Shown: positions 11,050 through 20,969, counted from the first letter of the stretch. The stretch is DNA of 41,134 nt from Sedimenticola sp. (GCA_027008705.1 JALVEB010000040.1:1-41134), one strand, 5' to 3'. Numbers and translations are program-made. Notes: generated from the letters alone by a model not told the origin.

Positions 11050-11406
11050 ATGGCACGTATCGCAGGTGTCAACGTACCTGATCGCAAGCATGCGATCATC
11101 GCATTACAGTCGATCTACGGGATCGGCCCAAGTCGTTCCGCGGCCATTCTGGCGGCTACCGGCGTCAAGCCGGATATGAAGATCCAGGATCTCTCCGAGG
11201 GGGAGCTGGAAGCGATTCGTGCCGAAGTGGCGAAGCTGACCGTCGAGGGCGATTTGCGGCGCGAGGTGTCCATGAATATCAAGCGTCTGATGGACCTGGG
11301 CTGCAATCGCGGGATCCGGCATCGTCGCGGGCTGCCGGTGCGCGGCCAGCGCACGCAGACCAATGCGCGCACGCGCAAGGGTCCGCGCCGCCCGATTCGC
11401 AAATAA
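11050..11406 (+). CDS. rpsM: 30S ribosomal protein S13
   Basis: The 118-residue product starts [20 protein letters not shown] and ends with the basic tail [12 protein letters not shown] that touches P-site tRNA. S13 is in the 30S head and forms intersubunit bridges. An AGGAG site precedes the ATG at 11050. Confidence 0.98.
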   Translation: MARIAGVNVPDRKHAIIALQSIYGIGPSRSAAILAATGVKPDMKIQDLSEGELEAIRAEVAKLTVEGDLRREVSMNIKRLMDLGCNRGIRHRRGLPVRGQRTQTNARTRKGPRRPIRK

Positions 11407-11451
11407 ACCCGATCCGAACCTGTATTACCGTATTTTAAGGCTCCAGTAACT

Positions 11452-11841
11452 ATGGCTAAGACTCCGACCCGCTCGAAGAAAAAGGTCAAGAAATCGATCA
11501 GCGATGGCGTGGCGCATGTGCATGCGTCTTTCAACAACACCATCATCATGATTACCGATCGTCAGGGCAACGCGCTGGCCTGGGCCACTGCCGGTGGTTC
11601 TGGTTTTCGCGGATCGCGCAAGAGCACGCCGTTCGCCGCGCAGGTCGCGGCGGACCGGGTGGGTCAGAAGGCGAAGGAGTTCGGTCTTCAGAACCTCGAT
11701 GTGCGGGTCAAGGGGCCGGGTCCGGGGCGGGAGTCGGCGGTGCGTGCGTTGCACAATGCCGGCTTCAAGATCACCAGTATTTCCGATGTCACGCCGATTC
11801 CGCACAACGGCTGCCGTCCGCCCAAGAAACGTCGCGTCTGA
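11452..11841 (+). CDS. rpsK: 30S ribosomal protein S11
   Basis: The 129-residue product has the S11 core ([35 protein letters not shown]) and C-terminal [13 protein letters not shown]11 shapes the platform of the 30S subunit near the mRNA exit. Confidence 0.98.
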   Translation: MAKTPTRSKKKVKKSISDGVAHVHASFNNTIIMITDRQGNALAWATAGGSGFRGSRKSTPFAAQVAADRVGQKAKEFGLQNLDVRVKGPGPGRESAVRALHNAGFKITSISDVTPIPHNGCRPPKKRRV

Positions 11842-11856
11842 TCCGGAGAATTCGTC

Positions 11857-12477
11857 ATGGCAAGATATATTGGACCCAAGTGCAAGCTGAGTCGTCGCGA
11901 AGGCACCGACCTTTACCTGAAGAGCCGGGTACGCTCGATCGACACCAAGTGCAAGATGGAGAAGACGCCGGGTCAAAGCACGGACCGTCGTCGGCGCCTG
12001 TCGGATTACGGCGTGCAGTTGCGCGAGAAGCAAAAGGTGCGCCGCATGTACTGCGTGATGGAAAAGCAGTTCCGCAACTACTATAAGCGCGCGGCTCAGC
12101 AGAAGGGGTCGACCGGTGAAAACCTGCTTCAGTTGCTCGAGAACCGTCTCGATAACGTGGTCTATCGCATGGGCTTCGGCAGCACCCGTTCCGAGGCCCG
12201 CCAACTGGTCAGCCACAAGGCGATCGAGGTCAACGGCAGGGTCGTGAACATTCCCTCGTACCAGGTTCAGCCGGATGACGTGATTTCGGTACGGGAAAAG
12301 GCGCGCAAGCAGCTTCGCATCCAGAATGCGCTGTCGCTGGCGGAGCAATACGGCTTTCCAGAGTGGATGGAGGTCGATGTGAAAGCGATGTCGGGTGTCT
12401 ATAAGCGGGTGCCGGACCGGGCCGATCTGCCGGCCGAGATCAACGAACATCTGATCGTTGAATTCTACTCCAAGTAA
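11857..12477 (+). CDS. rpsD: 30S ribosomal protein S4
   Basis: The 206-residue product begins [19 protein letters not shown] and contains the S4 RNA-binding motif ([20 protein letters not shown], about residues 100-120). Cys9 and Cys32 are present, but the full four-Cys zinc set of Gram-positive S4 is not. S4 starts 16S assembly and in E. coli represses the alpha operon. Confidence 0.98.
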   Translation: MARYIGPKCKLSRREGTDLYLKSRVRSIDTKCKMEKTPGQSTDRRRRLSDYGVQLREKQKVRRMYCVMEKQFRNYYKRAAQQKGSTGENLLQLLENRLDNVVYRMGFGSTRSEARQLVSHKAIEVNGRVVNIPSYQVQPDDVISVREKARKQLRIQNALSLAEQYGFPEWMEVDVKAMSGVYKRVPDRADLPAEINEHLIVEFYSK

Positions 12478-12487
12478 GGGATAGCTA

Positions 12488-13498
12488 ATGGCGGATTCTG
12501 TATCTGTAACTGATTTGCTGAAGCCGAGAATCGTCAATGTCGAGTCGCTCTCGGCGACGCGTTCCAAGGTTTCGCTGGAGCCGCTGGAGCGCGGTTTCGG
12601 GCATACGCTGGGAAACGCTTTGCGGCGTATTCTGTTGTCGTCGATGCCGGGCGCGGCGATCATCGAGGCCGAGATCGAAGGCGTGCTGCATGAATACTCT
12701 TCGATCGAGGGCGTGCAGGAAGACGTCCTCGCGATCATGCTGAACCTGAAAGAGGTCGCCTTGAGCCTGAACGCCAAGGATGAGGCGGTGCTGACGCTGA
12801 GCAAGAAGGGGCCGGCCACGGTGACCGCAGGGGATATCCAGGCGGGACACGATGTCGAGATCGCCAACCCCGATTTCGTCATCGCGCACCTGAACAAAGA
12901 CGTCGACTTCAACATGACCTTGAAGGTCGCGCGGGGTCGGGGCTATGAACCGGCGTCGGCGCGCGAGAGCGCGGCCGGAGAGGATCGTCCGATCGGCCGG
13001 CTACAGCTTGATGCCTCGTACAGCCCGGTGCGGCGCGTGGCCTATGCGGTTGAGGCGGCGCGTCTCGAGCGGCGCACGGATCTCGATCGCCTGGTCATCG
13101 ATATCGAAACCAACGGCACGATCAGCGCGGACGACGCCATCCGCCTGGCGGCGACGATTCTGCAGGATCAACTGTCTTCGTTCGTGCTGCTCGATCAGAC
13201 TACGACGATCGAAGCGCCGGCCAAGACGGAGGAGGCGCAGATCGATCCGATTCTGTTGCGCCCGGTCGATGACCTGGAGTTGACGGTCCGCTCGGCGAAC
13301 TGCCTGAAGGCCGAGAGCATCTTCCTGATCGGCGATCTGATTCAGCGTACCGAGGTCGAGCTGCTGAAGACACCGAATCTTGGAAAGAAATCGCTGGCCG
13401 AGATCAAGGACGTGCTCGCTACCCGTGGCCTGTCGCTCGGCGTTCGTCTCGAAAACTGGCCGCCGGAGAATCTCGGCGGTGAATCGGCCGCCGGCTGA
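12488..13498 (+). CDS. rpoA: DNA-directed RNA polymerase subunit alpha
   Basis: The 336-residue protein has the N-terminal dimerisation domain ([20 protein letters not shown], about residues 27-46) and the C-terminal domain with [12 protein letters not shown], which holds the arginine used for UP-element DNA and activator contacts, then [16 protein letters not shown]. It nucleates core polymerase assembly. Its place between rpsD and rplQ is the normal alpha order. Confidence 0.98.
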   Translation: MADSVSVTDLLKPRIVNVESLSATRSKVSLEPLERGFGHTLGNALRRILLSSMPGAAIIEAEIEGVLHEYSSIEGVQEDVLAIMLNLKEVALSLNAKDEAVLTLSKKGPATVTAGDIQAGHDVEIANPDFVIAHLNKDVDFNMTLKVARGRGYEPASARESAAGEDRPIGRLQLDASYSPVRRVAYAVEAARLERRTDLDRLVIDIETNGTISADDAIRLAATILQDQLSSFVLLDQTTTIEAPAKTEEAQIDPILLRPVDDLELTVRSANCLKAESIFLIGDLIQRTEVELLKTPNLGKKSLAEIKDVLATRGLSLGVRLENWPPENLGGESAAG

Positions 13499-13509
13499 CC
13501 CATACGATG

Positions 13510-13529
13510 CCCTCGCCGTGAGGCGGGGG
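13510..13529 (+). promoter_or_regulatory. Hairpin between rpoA and rplQ
   Basis: An 8-bp stem (13510-13517 with 13522-13529, one G-U pair) closes a GUGA tetraloop. A short TTTT follows a few bases later. It may slow transcription or protect the mRNA end; it is too weakly followed by U to be a full terminator. Confidence 0.35.
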
Positions 13530-13568
13530 CCCTGGTTTTACCACACTCACTATTTAGGAAGTCGATCC

Positions 13569-13961
13569 ATGCGTCACCGCAAGTCAGGACGGCAACTGAA
13601 CCGTAACAGTAGCCATAGAAAAGCCATGTTCCGCAATATGGCGTGCTCGCTGTTTCGCCATGAACTGATCAAGACCACGTTGCCGAAAGCAAAAGAGCTG
13701 CGCCGGGTGGCGGAGCCGCTTATCACCTTGGCGAAGACCGACAGCGTCGCGAAACGGCGTCTGGCATTCAGCCGCCTGCGTGATGCCGAGGCCGTCGGAA
13801 AGCTGTTCAATGAACTGGGTCCGCGTTATGAAACCCGCCCGGGCGGGTACCTCCGCATCCTCAAGTGCGGTTACCGCGCCGGCGACAAGGCGCCGATGGC
13901 TTATGTCGAGCTGGTCGATCGCCCGGTCGCTGATGAAGAAGCCGGAGCAGCCGCCGAATAG
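13569..13961 (+). CDS. rplQ: 50S ribosomal protein L17
   Basis: ATG at 13569 gives [20 protein letters not shown], the universal L17 start; the open frame continues upstream into rpoA but that part is not L17. The 130-residue product includes [21 protein letters not shown]17 sits at the base of the 50S subunit. It is the last gene of the ribosomal block. Confidence 0.97.
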   Translation: MRHRKSGRQLNRNSSHRKAMFRNMACSLFRHELIKTTLPKAKELRRVAEPLITLAKTDSVAKRRLAFSRLRDAEAVGKLFNELGPRYETRPGGYLRILKCGYRAGDKAPMAYVELVDRPVADEEAGAAAE

Positions 13962-13984
13962 CCCTCCGGCGGGCGCGACAAGGA

Positions 13985-14011
13985 ATCCGGGCTTGCGCCC
14001 GGATTTTTTTT
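13985..14011 (+). terminator. Intrinsic terminator of the ribosomal block
   Basis: A perfect 8-bp stem ATCCGGGC/GCCCGGAT (13985-13992 and 13997-14004) with a TTGC loop is followed by a run of eight T. It lies 24 bases after the rplQ stop, the expected end of the alpha operon. Confidence 0.93.
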
Positions 14012-14030
14012 GTCCCGCGGATTCTTTGTG

Positions 14031-14771
14031 ATGTTCGTGCTTTTCACCGATTTCGGCGCGGCGAGTTTGTACGTCGGCCAGTTGCACATGCGGCTGCTTG
14101 CCGGCGCTCCGGGCTGCCCGGTGGTCGATCTGATGCATGATGCGCCGCCCTACGATGCCCACGCCGGGGCGATCCTGCTCGGCGCCTTGCTGCCGTGGGT
14201 TCCGCGACGCGCGATCGTACTCGCGGTGGTCGATCCCGGCGTCGGCGGCGAGCGCGATGTCGTCGCGATGCGCCACCGGCGCGGTTGGTTGTTGGCGCCG
14301 GACAACGGACTGGCCGGCTGGTTGGCCGATCGCCTTGAGGAGGCCACCGTCTGGCGCCTGGATGACACCGCCTTCGGGACCTTGTCGGCCACCTTTCACG
14401 GTCGCGACCTGTTCGTGCCGGCAGCGCTCGCGATCGCCGTCGAGGGGCGGGTGCCCGGGAGGCCGCTATCGCCGGACGGTTTGCGCCGCCCCTTCGCCGC
14501 GGCTTCACTGGCGCGCATCGTTCACGTCGACCGCTACGGCAATCTGTTCACCGGGATCGCGCGCGATTCCCTGCCGGCGGGCGCGGTGACGATCGGGGGG
14601 ATCCGGGTGCCCTTTGCGCGGACCTTTTCCGATGTCGCTCCGGGGGAACCCTTGCTCTATGTCGATTCGCTCGGATTGGTCGAGCTGGCGGTCAATCAGG
14701 GCAGCGCGGCCGAGCGCTTCGGCCTGGGGCTTGGCGATCCGGTCGAGGCGCTGTCAAGCCTGGTCGAGTAA
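14031..14771 (+). CDS. SAM hydrolase / hydroxide adenosyltransferase family protein (DUF62)
   Basis: The 246-residue product belongs to the DUF62 family, whose studied members split S-adenosylmethionine into adenosine and methionine using an activated water. The conserved Asp-Arg-His set is visible: Asp68 in [10 protein letters not shown], Arg75, and His123 in [14 protein letters not shown] (89-94) is also a family block. The C-terminal beta-barrel is present ([11 protein letters not shown]). ATG at 14031 follows the terminator closely, with only a weak ribosome-binding site; in-frame GTG at 14028 is an alternative. Its tail overlaps uvrA by 18 bases on opposite strands. Physiological role unknown. 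Confidence 0.85.
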   Translation: MFVLFTDFGAASLYVGQLHMRLLAGAPGCPVVDLMHDAPPYDAHAGAILLGALLPWVPRRAIVLAVVDPGVGGERDVVAMRHRRGWLLAPDNGLAGWLADRLEEATVWRLDDTAFGTLSATFHGRDLFVPAALAIAVEGRVPGRPLSPDGLRRPFAAASLARIVHVDRYGNLFTGIARDSLPAGAVTIGGIRVPFARTFSDVAPGEPLLYVDSLGLVELAVNQGSAAERFGLGLGDPVEALSSLVE

Positions 14772-17582
14772 GTCCTTCAGGTAACGTCCGGTGTGGCTGC
14801 CGCGGGTCGCGGCAATGGCTTCCGGCGTTCCGCTGGCGATGATTCGGCCTCCGCCCGCGCCGCCTTCGGGCCCGAGATCGATGACCCAGTCGGCGGTCTT
14901 CACTACGTCGAGGTTGTGCTCGATGACGACCACGGTATTGCCTTGATCGCGCAGTCGGTGGAGTACGCGCAACAGGTGGTCGACGTCCTCGAAATGCAGT
15001 CCGGTGGTCGGCTCGTCGAGCAGATAAAGGGTGTTGCCGGTATCGCGCTTGGAGAGCTCGCGCGCGAGCTTTACGCGTTGCGCCTCGCCGCCGGACAGCG
15101 TGGTCGCGTTCTGGCCGAGTTGGATGTAACCGAGCCCGACCTCGGTCAGGGTGGCGAGCTTACGGTGGATCGCCGGTACCGCGGAAAAGAACTCCAGCGC
15201 ATCCTCCACTGTCATCTCGAGTACCTCGGCGATGGTTTTGCCTTTGTAGCGGATCTCCAGGGTCTCGCGGTTGTAACGCTTGCCGTGGCATGCATCGCAG
15301 GTCACATAGATGTCCGACAGGAAGTGCATCTCGACCTTGATTACGCCGTCGCCGGCACAGGCCTCGCAACGCCCTCCCTTGACGTTGAAGCTGAAGCGCC
15401 CGGGCGTATAGCCGCGCGAGCGCGCCTCCTGGGTGCCGGCGAAGAGCTCGCGGATGGGGGTGAACAGCCCGGTGTAGGTCGCTGGGTTGGAGCGAGGCGT
15501 GCGTCCGATCGGGCTTTGGTCGATATCGACCACCTTGTCGAAGTGCTCCAGCCCGGTGACTCCCTCGTGTGGCGCCGGGCGCAGGCTGGCCTTGTTCAGG
15601 GCGTTCGCCGTGATCGGATAGAGGGTGTCATTGATCAGGGTCGACTTGCCGGAGCCGGAGACTCCGGTGACGCAAACCATCAGGCCGGCTGGAATCGCCA
15701 GTTCGACCGCCTTCAGGTTGTTGCCGCGGCACCCCTGCACGCGCAGCATGTGTTCCGGGTCGGGCGCGCGGCGGCTTTTCGGCAGCGCGATGCGGCGTCG
15801 CCCGGAGAGGTAGTCGCCGGTGATCGAGGCGGGGTTGGCGACGATCTCGTCGGCGTTGCCCTCGGCGATCACCCGTCCGCCGTGGCGACCGGCGCCGGGA
15901 CCGATGTCGACGATATGATCGGCGCAGCGGATCGCGTCCTCGTCATGCTCGACGACGATCACGGTATTGCCGAGGTCGCGCAGGTGACGCAGCGTGCGTA
16001 GCAGGCGGTCGTTGTCGCGCTGGTGAAGGCCGATCGACGGCTCGTCGAGCACATACATCACCCCGACCAGCCCGGCGCCGATCTGACTGGCCAGGCGGAT
16101 GCGTTGCGCCTCGCCGCCGGAAAGGGTGTCGGCGCCACGGCTCAGGCTGAGATAGTCCAGGCCGACGTCGACCAGAAAGCGCAGCCGCTGGTTGATCTCG
16201 CGCAGGATCTTGCCGGCGATCTCGCCGCGTCCGCCCTCGAGACGCAGCCCGGACAGAAACGCCAGCGCTTCGCCGATCGGCATCTCGGCGATCTCCGGCA
16301 GGTTGCGCCCGCCGATAAAGACATGACGCGCCGCCTGGTTGAGGCGCGCGCCGCCGCATTCCGAACAGGGTTGGCTGGAGATAAAGCGCGCCAGCTCCTC
16401 GCGCACCGCGTTGGACTCGGTTTCGTGGTAGCGGCGCTTCATATTGTTCAGCACGCCCTCGAACGGGTGCTTCTTAACCAGATGGCGCCCGCGTTCGTTG
16501 TGATAGCGAAACTCGATCGCCTCGCCCCCGCTGCCGAACAGCACGATCTCGCGGATGCGCTCGGGCAATTCCTGCCAGGGCGTCTCGATGTCGAAACCGT
16601 AATGGCGGCCGAGCGAGCGGATCAACTGAAAATAGTAGGCGTTGCGCCGATCCCAGCCGCGTACCGCGCCGCCGGCCAGGCTCAGCTCCGGGTTGGCGAC
16701 GACCTTCTCCGGATCGAACTTCTGCTCGAAGCCGAGGCCGTCGCAACTCGGGCAGGCGCCAGCCGGGTTGTTGAACGAAAACAGCCGGGGTTCCAGTTCC
16801 GGGATGCTGTAGCCGCAAAGAGGGCACGCGAAATTGGCCGAGAACACCAGCTCCGGGGTCCGGTCGTCATCCATCTCGGCGATGCGCGCGATACCATGGG
16901 AGAGGCGGATCGCGGTTTCGAAGGATTCGGCCAGGCGCAGACCCAGATCCGGCTTCACACGGAACCGGTCGACCACCACCTCGATGGTGTGCTTGCGTCT
17001 GGCGTCCAGCGCCGGGGCTTCGTCCAGGTCGACCACCTCGCCATCGATACGCGCGCGGATGAAGCCTTGCGCGCGCAGGCTGTCGAGCAGCTTCCGCTGC
17101 TCGCCCTTGCGTTCAACCAGTACCGGCGCGAGCAGCAGGTAGCGGGATTCCGCCGGCAGCGCCAAGGTCTTGTCGACCATCTGGCTGATGGTCTGCGCGC
17201 GCAGCGGTTCGTCGTGGGTAGGGCAGCGTGGCGTACCCACGCGGGCGAAAAGCAAGCGCAGGTAGTCGTGGATCTCAGTGATCGTGCCGACCGTGGAGCG
17301 CGGGTTGTGGGAGGTGGTCTTCTGCTCGATCGAGATCGCCGGCGACAGCCCCTCGATATGGTCGACGTCCGGCTTCTCCATCATCGACAGGAATTGGCGG
17401 GCATAGGCCGACAGCGATTCGACATAGCGGCGCTGACCCTCGGCATACAGGGTGTCGAAGGCCAGCGAGGATTTGCCCGAACCGGACAAACCAGTGATCA
17501 CGATCAGCCGATCGCGCGGCAGGTCGAGATCGATGTTCTTCAGGTTGTGCGTGCGTGCGCCGCGAACGCGTATCGCTTCCAT
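14754..17582 (-). CDS. uvrA: Excinuclease ABC subunit A
   Basis: The 942-residue product is full-length UvrA (E. coli 940), the damage-sensing ATPase of nucleotide excision repair. Visible are the first Walker A (GLSGSGKSS, 31-39), a zinc finger with Cys253, Cys256, Cys277 and Cys280, an ABC signature ([16 protein letters not shown]), the second Walker A ([10 protein letters not shown]), a second Cys set (CEACAGDG...CDACHG) and the second signature [12 protein letters not shown]. The start [16 protein letters not shown] is at 17582; the frame is open further upstream but those residues do not belong to the family. No clear LexA box (CTGT-N8-ACAG) is seen in front. Confidence 0.97.
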   Translation of the reverse strand: MEAIRVRGARTHNLKNIDLDLPRDRLIVITGLSGSGKSSLAFDTLYAEGQRRYVESLSAYARQFLSMMEKPDVDHIEGLSPAISIEQKTTSHNPRSTVGTITEIHDYLRLLFARVGTPRCPTHDEPLRAQTISQMVDKTLALPAESRYLLLAPVLVERKGEQRKLLDSLRAQGFIRARIDGEVVDLDEAPALDARRKHTIEVVVDRFRVKPDLGLRLAESFETAIRLSHGIARIAEMDDDRTPELVFSANFACPLCGYSIPELEPRLFSFNNPAGACPSCDGLGFEQKFDPEKVVANPELSLAGGAVRGWDRRNAYYFQLIRSLGRHYGFDIETPWQELPERIREIVLFGSGGEAIEFRYHNERGRHLVKKHPFEGVLNNMKRRYHETESNAVREELARFISSQPCSECGGARLNQAARHVFIGGRNLPEIAEMPIGEALAFLSGLRLEGGRGEIAGKILREINQRLRFLVDVGLDYLSLSRGADTLSGGEAQRIRLASQIGAGLVGVMYVLDEPSIGLHQRDNDRLLRTLRHLRDLGNTVIVVEHDEDAIRCADHIVDIGPGAGRHGGRVIAEGNADEIVANPASITGDYLSGRRRIALPKSRRAPDPEHMLRVQGCRGNNLKAVELAIPAGLMVCVTGVSGSGKSTLINDTLYPITANALNKASLRPAPHEGVTGLEHFDKVVDIDQSPIGRTPRSNPATYTGLFTPIRELFAGTQEARSRGYTPGRFSFNVKGGRCEACAGDGVIKVEMHFLSDIYVTCDACHGKRYNRETLEIRYKGKTIAEVLEMTVEDALEFFSAVPAIHRKLATLTEVGLGYIQLGQNATTLSGGEAQRVKLARELSKRDTGNTLYLLDEPTTGLHFEDVDHLLRVLHRLRDQGNTVVVIEHNLDVVKTADWVIDLGPEGGAGGGRIIASGTPEAIAATRGSHTGRYLKDLLDQA

Positions 17583-17673
17583 CTGCACCCTTCGGCTATT
17601 GGCAAACATGCTAATATACGCGTTTTTCCCGACGCGGGGAAAGCCGCCCCGCGCCATCGATCGCGGAGGCAGC
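17583..17673. promoter_or_regulatory. Divergent promoter region of uvrA and the MFS gene
   Basis: This 91-base gap holds an AT-rich core (around 17611-17618, with TAATAT read on plus and TATATT on minus) suitable for -10 elements. A GC hairpin (GCGGGG...CCCCGC, 17633-17653) lies in the leader of the plus-strand gene. Exact start sites cannot be assigned. Confidence 0.4.
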
Positions 17674-19026
17674 ATGAAAGAACAAGCGGCAATGAGTCCC
17701 ATCGAACGGCGCGCCGGTCTGTCGCTGGCGGGCATCTTCGTTTTCCGCATGCTCGGATTGTTCCTGATCCTCCCGGTGTTCGCGCTCTATGCCGAACACT
17801 TGGCCGGCACCACGCCGCTGCTGGTCGGTATCGCGATCGGAGCCTACGGCCTGACTCAGGCGATCCTGCAAGTGCCGTTCGGCATGATCTCCGACCGCAT
17901 CGGGCGCAAGCCGGTGATCATCGCGGGACTGTTGCTGTTCGCCATCGGCAGCGTCATCGCGGCGCGCGCCGATACCATCTGGGGCGTGATCGTCGGGCGC
18001 GCGATCCAGGGCAGTGGCGCCATCGCCGCCGCGATCATGGCGCTGGCCGCCGATCTGACCCGCGAGGAGCATCGCACCAAGGTCATGGCGATGATCGGCA
18101 TGAGCATCGGCATGGCCTTCGCGCTGGCCCTGGTGCTCGGCCCGATCCTCAACCAGCATATCGGCGTGCCGGGGATCTTCTGGGTGACCGCTGGATTGGC
18201 GCTGGCCGGGGTTGCGATCATCGTGCTGGCGGTGCCGACGCCTCCCCGCTCGTCCCTGCATCGCGATGCCGAGGCGGTGCCGGCGCTGCTCGGTCGGGTG
18301 TTCCGCGACGGCCAGTTGTTGCGTCTCGATTTCGGCATCTTCACATTGCACCTGATGCTGACCTCGGTGTTCCTCGCCCTGCCGTTGTCGCTGCGCGATG
18401 CCGGCTTGCCCGAGGCGCGTCACTGGATGCTTTACCTGCCGGTGTTGCTCGGTTCGATGGTCTTGATGGTGCCGTTCGTGATCGCCGCCGAGAAGCATGG
18501 CCGCATGAAACCGGTATTCCTGATCGCGGTCGCGCTGCTGGTGGCCGCGTTGACGCTGTTCTGGCTCGGCGCCGATGCGCTGTGGGCGCTGGTGCTCGGG
18601 CTGGTGGTGTTCTTCACCGCGTTCAACATCCTCGAGGCCACCCTGCCGTCGCTGGTGTCGCGTTTCGCCCCGGCCGATGGCAAGGGCACCGCGATGGGCG
18701 TCTACTCCACCTCGCAGTTTCTCGGCGCCTTCGCCGGCGGCGCGATCGGGGGCTGGGCGCACCAACACTTCGGCGTCACCGCAGTATATCTCGCGACCGC
18801 GCTGGCCGCGTTGGTCTGGCTGCTGGTCGCCAGCGGCATGCAGAACCCGCGCAAGTTGCGTAACCGGGTATTGAAGCTCGAAGGGGAGAAGTCCGATGCC
18901 GTGATCGAGACACTGCGCCGGCTGGAGGGCATCGTCGAGGTCGCGCGCGATCCGGAACAACCCTTGCTGTACCTGAAGTACGATGCCGACCTGACCGATG
19001 ACGAGCGTATCGAGGCCGCGTTGTAA
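17674..19026 (+). CDS. MFS drug/metabolite exporter, YajR-like with C-terminal cytoplasmic domain
   Basis: The 450-residue product has about twelve hydrophobic helices and the MFS loop motif [16 protein letters not shown] after helix 2. After the last helix comes a soluble tail of about 60 residues (from [10 protein letters not shown] to the end, with [10 protein letters not shown]) resembling the ferredoxin-like YAM domain of E. coli YajR; total length is also close (454). The start [13 protein letters not shown] at 17674 is backed by GCGGAGG eight bases upstream. Divergent from uvrA, a pairing common in Gammaproteobacteria. Substrate unknown. Confidence 0.87.
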   Translation: MKEQAAMSPIERRAGLSLAGIFVFRMLGLFLILPVFALYAEHLAGTTPLLVGIAIGAYGLTQAILQVPFGMISDRIGRKPVIIAGLLLFAIGSVIAARADTIWGVIVGRAIQGSGAIAAAIMALAADLTREEHRTKVMAMIGMSIGMAFALALVLGPILNQHIGVPGIFWVTAGLALAGVAIIVLAVPTPPRSSLHRDAEAVPALLGRVFRDGQLLRLDFGIFTLHLMLTSVFLALPLSLRDAGLPEARHWMLYLPVLLGSMVLMVPFVIAAEKHGRMKPVFLIAVALLVAALTLFWLGADALWALVLGLVVFFTAFNILEATLPSLVSRFAPADGKGTAMGVYSTSQFLGAFAGGAIGGWAHQHFGVTAVYLATALAALVWLLVASGMQNPRKLRNRVLKLEGEKSDAVIETLRRLEGIVEVARDPEQPLLYLKYDADLTDDERIEAAL

Positions 19027-19271
19027 GGTATACTCGTCGCCCATGAATTTTCGGCCACCGCGGTCGCTCCTCGCGTCCTTGCCCGCATTTCTCGCCATCC
19101 TTCTACTGCGACGAGCCAATGGCACGCCCTGGCTGGTTTTCGCTCGGTCGGAGTGCTCGATCGTGTCGGCCATGCCTGCGCGCTCCTCGGTCGCGAAAGC
19201 CACCCAATGAAAGCGGCCTCCTGCGCGATCATCGCGTGGATTCATGAAATTCCCGGGTTAGGAGGCTGTCC
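19027..19271. other. Convergent gap after the MFS gene; no gene supported
   Basis: In many relatives ssb follows the MFS gene here; no ssb is present. A promoter-like TATACT occurs at 19029, followed by an ATG at 19043 opening a 55-codon frame with a hydrophobic patch but no ribosome-binding site. I do not call it as a gene. The sequence from 19029 to 19044 recurs at 38820-38835. Confidence 0.5.
19029..19044 (+). repeat. 16-base repeat, copy 1 (tatactcgtcgcccat)
   Basis: This 16-mer occurs again exactly at 38820-38835. Both copies start three bases after a stop codon (MFS gene here, MerR gene there). The TATACT part resembles a -10 element. An exact 16-mer pair in 41 kb may be chance, so the link is tentative. 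Confidence 0.4.
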
Positions 19272-20027
19272 CTATACCGCGGGGCGGGGCAGTTGCCCTT
19301 GGTGCAGGAATTGCTTCCGCGTAAAGCGCAGAAAACCTTCTTGCCCGGAGAAGCCGACGCTTCCGGCCCGGGTTTCGCATTGCCATGATTGCTGGAACAA
19401 TGGTGCCGGCGCGGACAGCGCGCGTGGTGTGAACAGGGCGAGGTTTTCGCCGTGCGCGGGATCGCGCGCCGAGCAGTAGGCGATGATTTCGATGCCGGCC
19501 TTGCGTAATGCGCTGCCGAGCGCCTGGCTGGCGCGGTAGTCGGCCGGGTGGCATAGTGCCTTGCGGTGCTGGTCGCATGGCGGCCGGTTCAGGCATGCGC
19601 CGCGCTCGCTGGCGATTGCGGCGCCGAACAGGGTGTGCCGGGTGAGCAGGCGGCCGCCCGGGGGCGCTTGGCGCATGCCATCGAAGAACAGCAACCGGTA
19701 GTAGGCAGCTTCGGCGAGTACGGTGCGGGTTTCGCGCGCGCCGTAGAGCAGGCCGGGTTCGAAGCGCTGGCCGAAGCGGGAGCCGTGATGCAGTGGCGGG
19801 TAGCGGAACGGGGTCGCGAGCAGGTAGTGCAGGCCGCTGCTGCCGGCGGGCGGTGGCGGCTTGGTGGTTTCGAGCAGGGTTTCGAGCAGGCTTTGTTCAC
19901 CGAGATCGTCGACCAGATGCGTCGTCGCCACCCGTTCCTGGCTTTCCACCAGCCGCCGCAGCGTGCCATCCAGTCGTTGCGGGGGATTGGGCAGGCAGTC
20001 CGCGAGCCACGCTTCGCTCTGGCTCAA
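19272..20027 (-). CDS. RES-domain toxin (putative NAD+ phosphorylase)
   Basis: The 251-residue product matches the RES toxin family, named for conserved Arg, Glu and Ser. Candidates here are Arg75 or Arg84 (PFRYP, GSRFG), Glu106 in LAEAAYYR, and Ser186 in AYCSARDPAHGENLALF. Studied members deplete NAD+ by phosphorolysis. Translation seems to begin at TTG 20027, sharing TTGA with the antitoxin stop and preceded by GAGGA, so it is probably coupled to the antitoxin. A longer ATG start is not available in frame. The N-terminal ~60 residues are poorly conserved by eye. Confidence 0.85.
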   Translation of the reverse strand: MSQSEAWLADCLPNPPQRLDGTLRRLVESQERVATTHLVDDLGEQSLLETLLETTKPPPPAGSSGLHYLLATPFRYPPLHHGSRFGQRFEPGLLYGARETRTVLAEAAYYRLLFFDGMRQAPPGGRLLTRHTLFGAAIASERGACLNRPPCDQHRKALCHPADYRASQALGSALRKAGIEIIAYCSARDPAHGENLALFTPRALSAPAPLFQQSWQCETRAGSVGFSGQEGFLRFTRKQFLHQGQLPRPAV

Positions 20028-20401
20028 GCGCGTCCTCGCATGGCGTCGAGGTAGTCGAGCACGCGCGTCAGCCCCTGCACCTGGCGCAGTTGTTCGGCCG
20101 GCACGCCGCCGGTATGGAGGTTGTCGGTGTGCAACCAGTGGCGGATGTGCTCGGCGTTGCCGCCCATCAGCGCGTAGAGCGCGCGGTAGACTCGGATCAA
20201 CAGCAGCGCCAGTTCGCCGGGTTTGGTCGCGGGGTTCAGGCGCCGTTTCAGCGAGCTGCGGTCGCGCCCGATGATCTCGCCGATGCGCGCCTGCGACAGC
20301 CCCATCTCGTGGCCGGCGTTCAATACCGCCTTGCGCAAGACCTCGCCCGCGTCGGCATAGTGCTCGGCGGCCTCCCCGGTGCCGTGGACAAGTGAAGACA
20401 T
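20024..20401 (-). CDS. Xre/ParS-type antitoxin (DUF2384)
   Basis: This 125-residue protein is the partner of the RES toxin. It has an Xre-like helix-turn-helix (LSQARIGEIIGRDRSSLKR, about 35-53) and the C-terminal antitoxin domain (WLHTDNLHTGGVPAEQL), which in the family plugs the toxin active site. The start MSSLVHGTGEAAEHY at 20401 is set by AAGGAG seven bases upstream. Antitoxin-first order, overlap with the toxin, a dedicated promoter and a palindrome at its start site all point to an autoregulated module. Confidence 0.85.
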   Translation of the reverse strand: MSSLVHGTGEAAEHYADAGEVLRKAVLNAGHEMGLSQARIGEIIGRDRSSLKRRLNPATKPGELALLLIRVYRALYALMGGNAEHIRHWLHTDNLHTGGVPAEQLRQVQGLTRVLDYLDAMRGRA

Positions 20402-20416
20402 TGTGCGGCTCCTTGT

Positions 20417-20457
20417 GTGCATATGCAACATTATGGTTGGAAAATGCGGCTTTTTCA
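20417..20457 (-). promoter_or_regulatory. Promoter and operator-like palindrome of the toxin-antitoxin module
   Basis: Read on the minus strand: TTGAAA (20452-20457), a 17-base spacer, then CATAAT (20429-20434). The perfect palindrome TGCATATGCA (20417-20426) follows at the expected transcription start and lies before the antitoxin ribosome-binding site. It is a natural operator candidate for the Xre antitoxin. Confidence 0.7.
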
Positions 20458-20468
20458 AGGTGCTGGAT

Positions 20469-20900
20469 TCAGCCGTGTCCCCGTGCCGCATGGCGTTCCA
20501 GCAGGGGAAACATGAATTGTTCCTCGAAGCGGATGCGATCGCGGATCATCGCGAAGACCTCGCGGCTTTCCTCCAGCAGCGCGGCGTGCTCGGCGTCGCT
20601 GATCTCGGCCATGCAGTACTGGCGGACGTAGCCGGCAAAGCGTTTCTTGATGCGCCGTGCCGAATCGTGGAAGCGCCGCGCGGTGGCGGCGACTTCCGGG
20701 TCCTGGTCGTTGGCCAGCTCGCCGTAGACGGTATTGTCCTCGAACACCAAGTGGATCCAGACCTTTTCGCGGAAGCGGTTCATCAGCTCGCAGACGAACG
20801 GGTTGTTGTGCAACTGTCGGTGTTCGACGACCACCGACAGCACGTCGAGCATTTGCGAGATCTCGCGGTTTTGCTGGTGCAGTTCTTCGACCGAGTACAT
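20469..20900 (-). CDS. Hemerythrin-like (HHE-type) protein with an incomplete ligand set
   Basis: The 143-residue helical protein resembles hemerythrin HHE proteins, which bind a di-iron centre for O2 or NO sensing, storage or detoxification. Likely ligands are seen in VVEHRQLHNN, WIHLVFEDN (HxxxE) and RRFHDS, but in the last helix the block is RIRFEEQFMFP, where the usual His four residues before Glu is Arg. It may bind metal differently or not at all. The start at 20900 is fixed by the strong site AAGGAGGA. An FNR-like box lies upstream. Confidence 0.65.
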   Translation of the reverse strand: MYSVEELHQQNREISQMLDVLSVVVEHRQLHNNPFVCELMNRFREKVWIHLVFEDNTVYGELANDQDPEVAATARRFHDSARRIKKRFAGYVRQYCMAEISDAEHAALLEESREVFAMIRDRIRFEEQFMFPLLERHAARGHG

Positions 20901-20955
20901 GGCGCAGTCCTCCTTCTCGGGTTGGCGCGAGTGTGCATGGGCGACGCGCGCGCGT

Positions 20956-20969
20956 GGCTGACCTGGATC
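20956..20969 (-). promoter_or_regulatory. FNR/CRP-family half-perfect box
   Basis: On the minus strand the site is TTGAT-CCAG-GTCAG: one perfect half and a 3/5 second half against TTGAT-N4-ATCAA. CACACT stands about 31 bases downstream of its centre, where a -10 element of an FNR-activated promoter would lie. The centre is about 62 bases before the hemerythrin-like ATG. Regulation by an FNR/DNR-type protein fits an O2 or NO-linked product; this is inference. Confidence 0.4.

Noticed and set aside
11425-12915. Minus-strand open frame of 496 codons
   Set aside because: Antisense to rpsK, rpsD and rpoA; low-complexity basic translation.
17583-17673. LexA (SOS) box before uvrA
   Set aside because: No CTGT-N8-ACAG or close variant was found in the gap.
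16023-18863. Plus-strand open frame of 946 codons across uvrA and the MFS gene
   Set aside because: It is a shadow of uvrA and then of the MFS gene in other frames; both real genes have clear motifs.
19043-19210. 55-codon frame with a short hydrophobic patch after the MFS gene
   Set aside because: No ribosome-binding site, no known family, Arg-rich translation typical of random GC-rich sequence.
17611-19245. Minus-strand open frame of 544 codons
   Set aside because: Its Gln/His/Arg-rich translation is antisense to the MFS exporter and has no domain.
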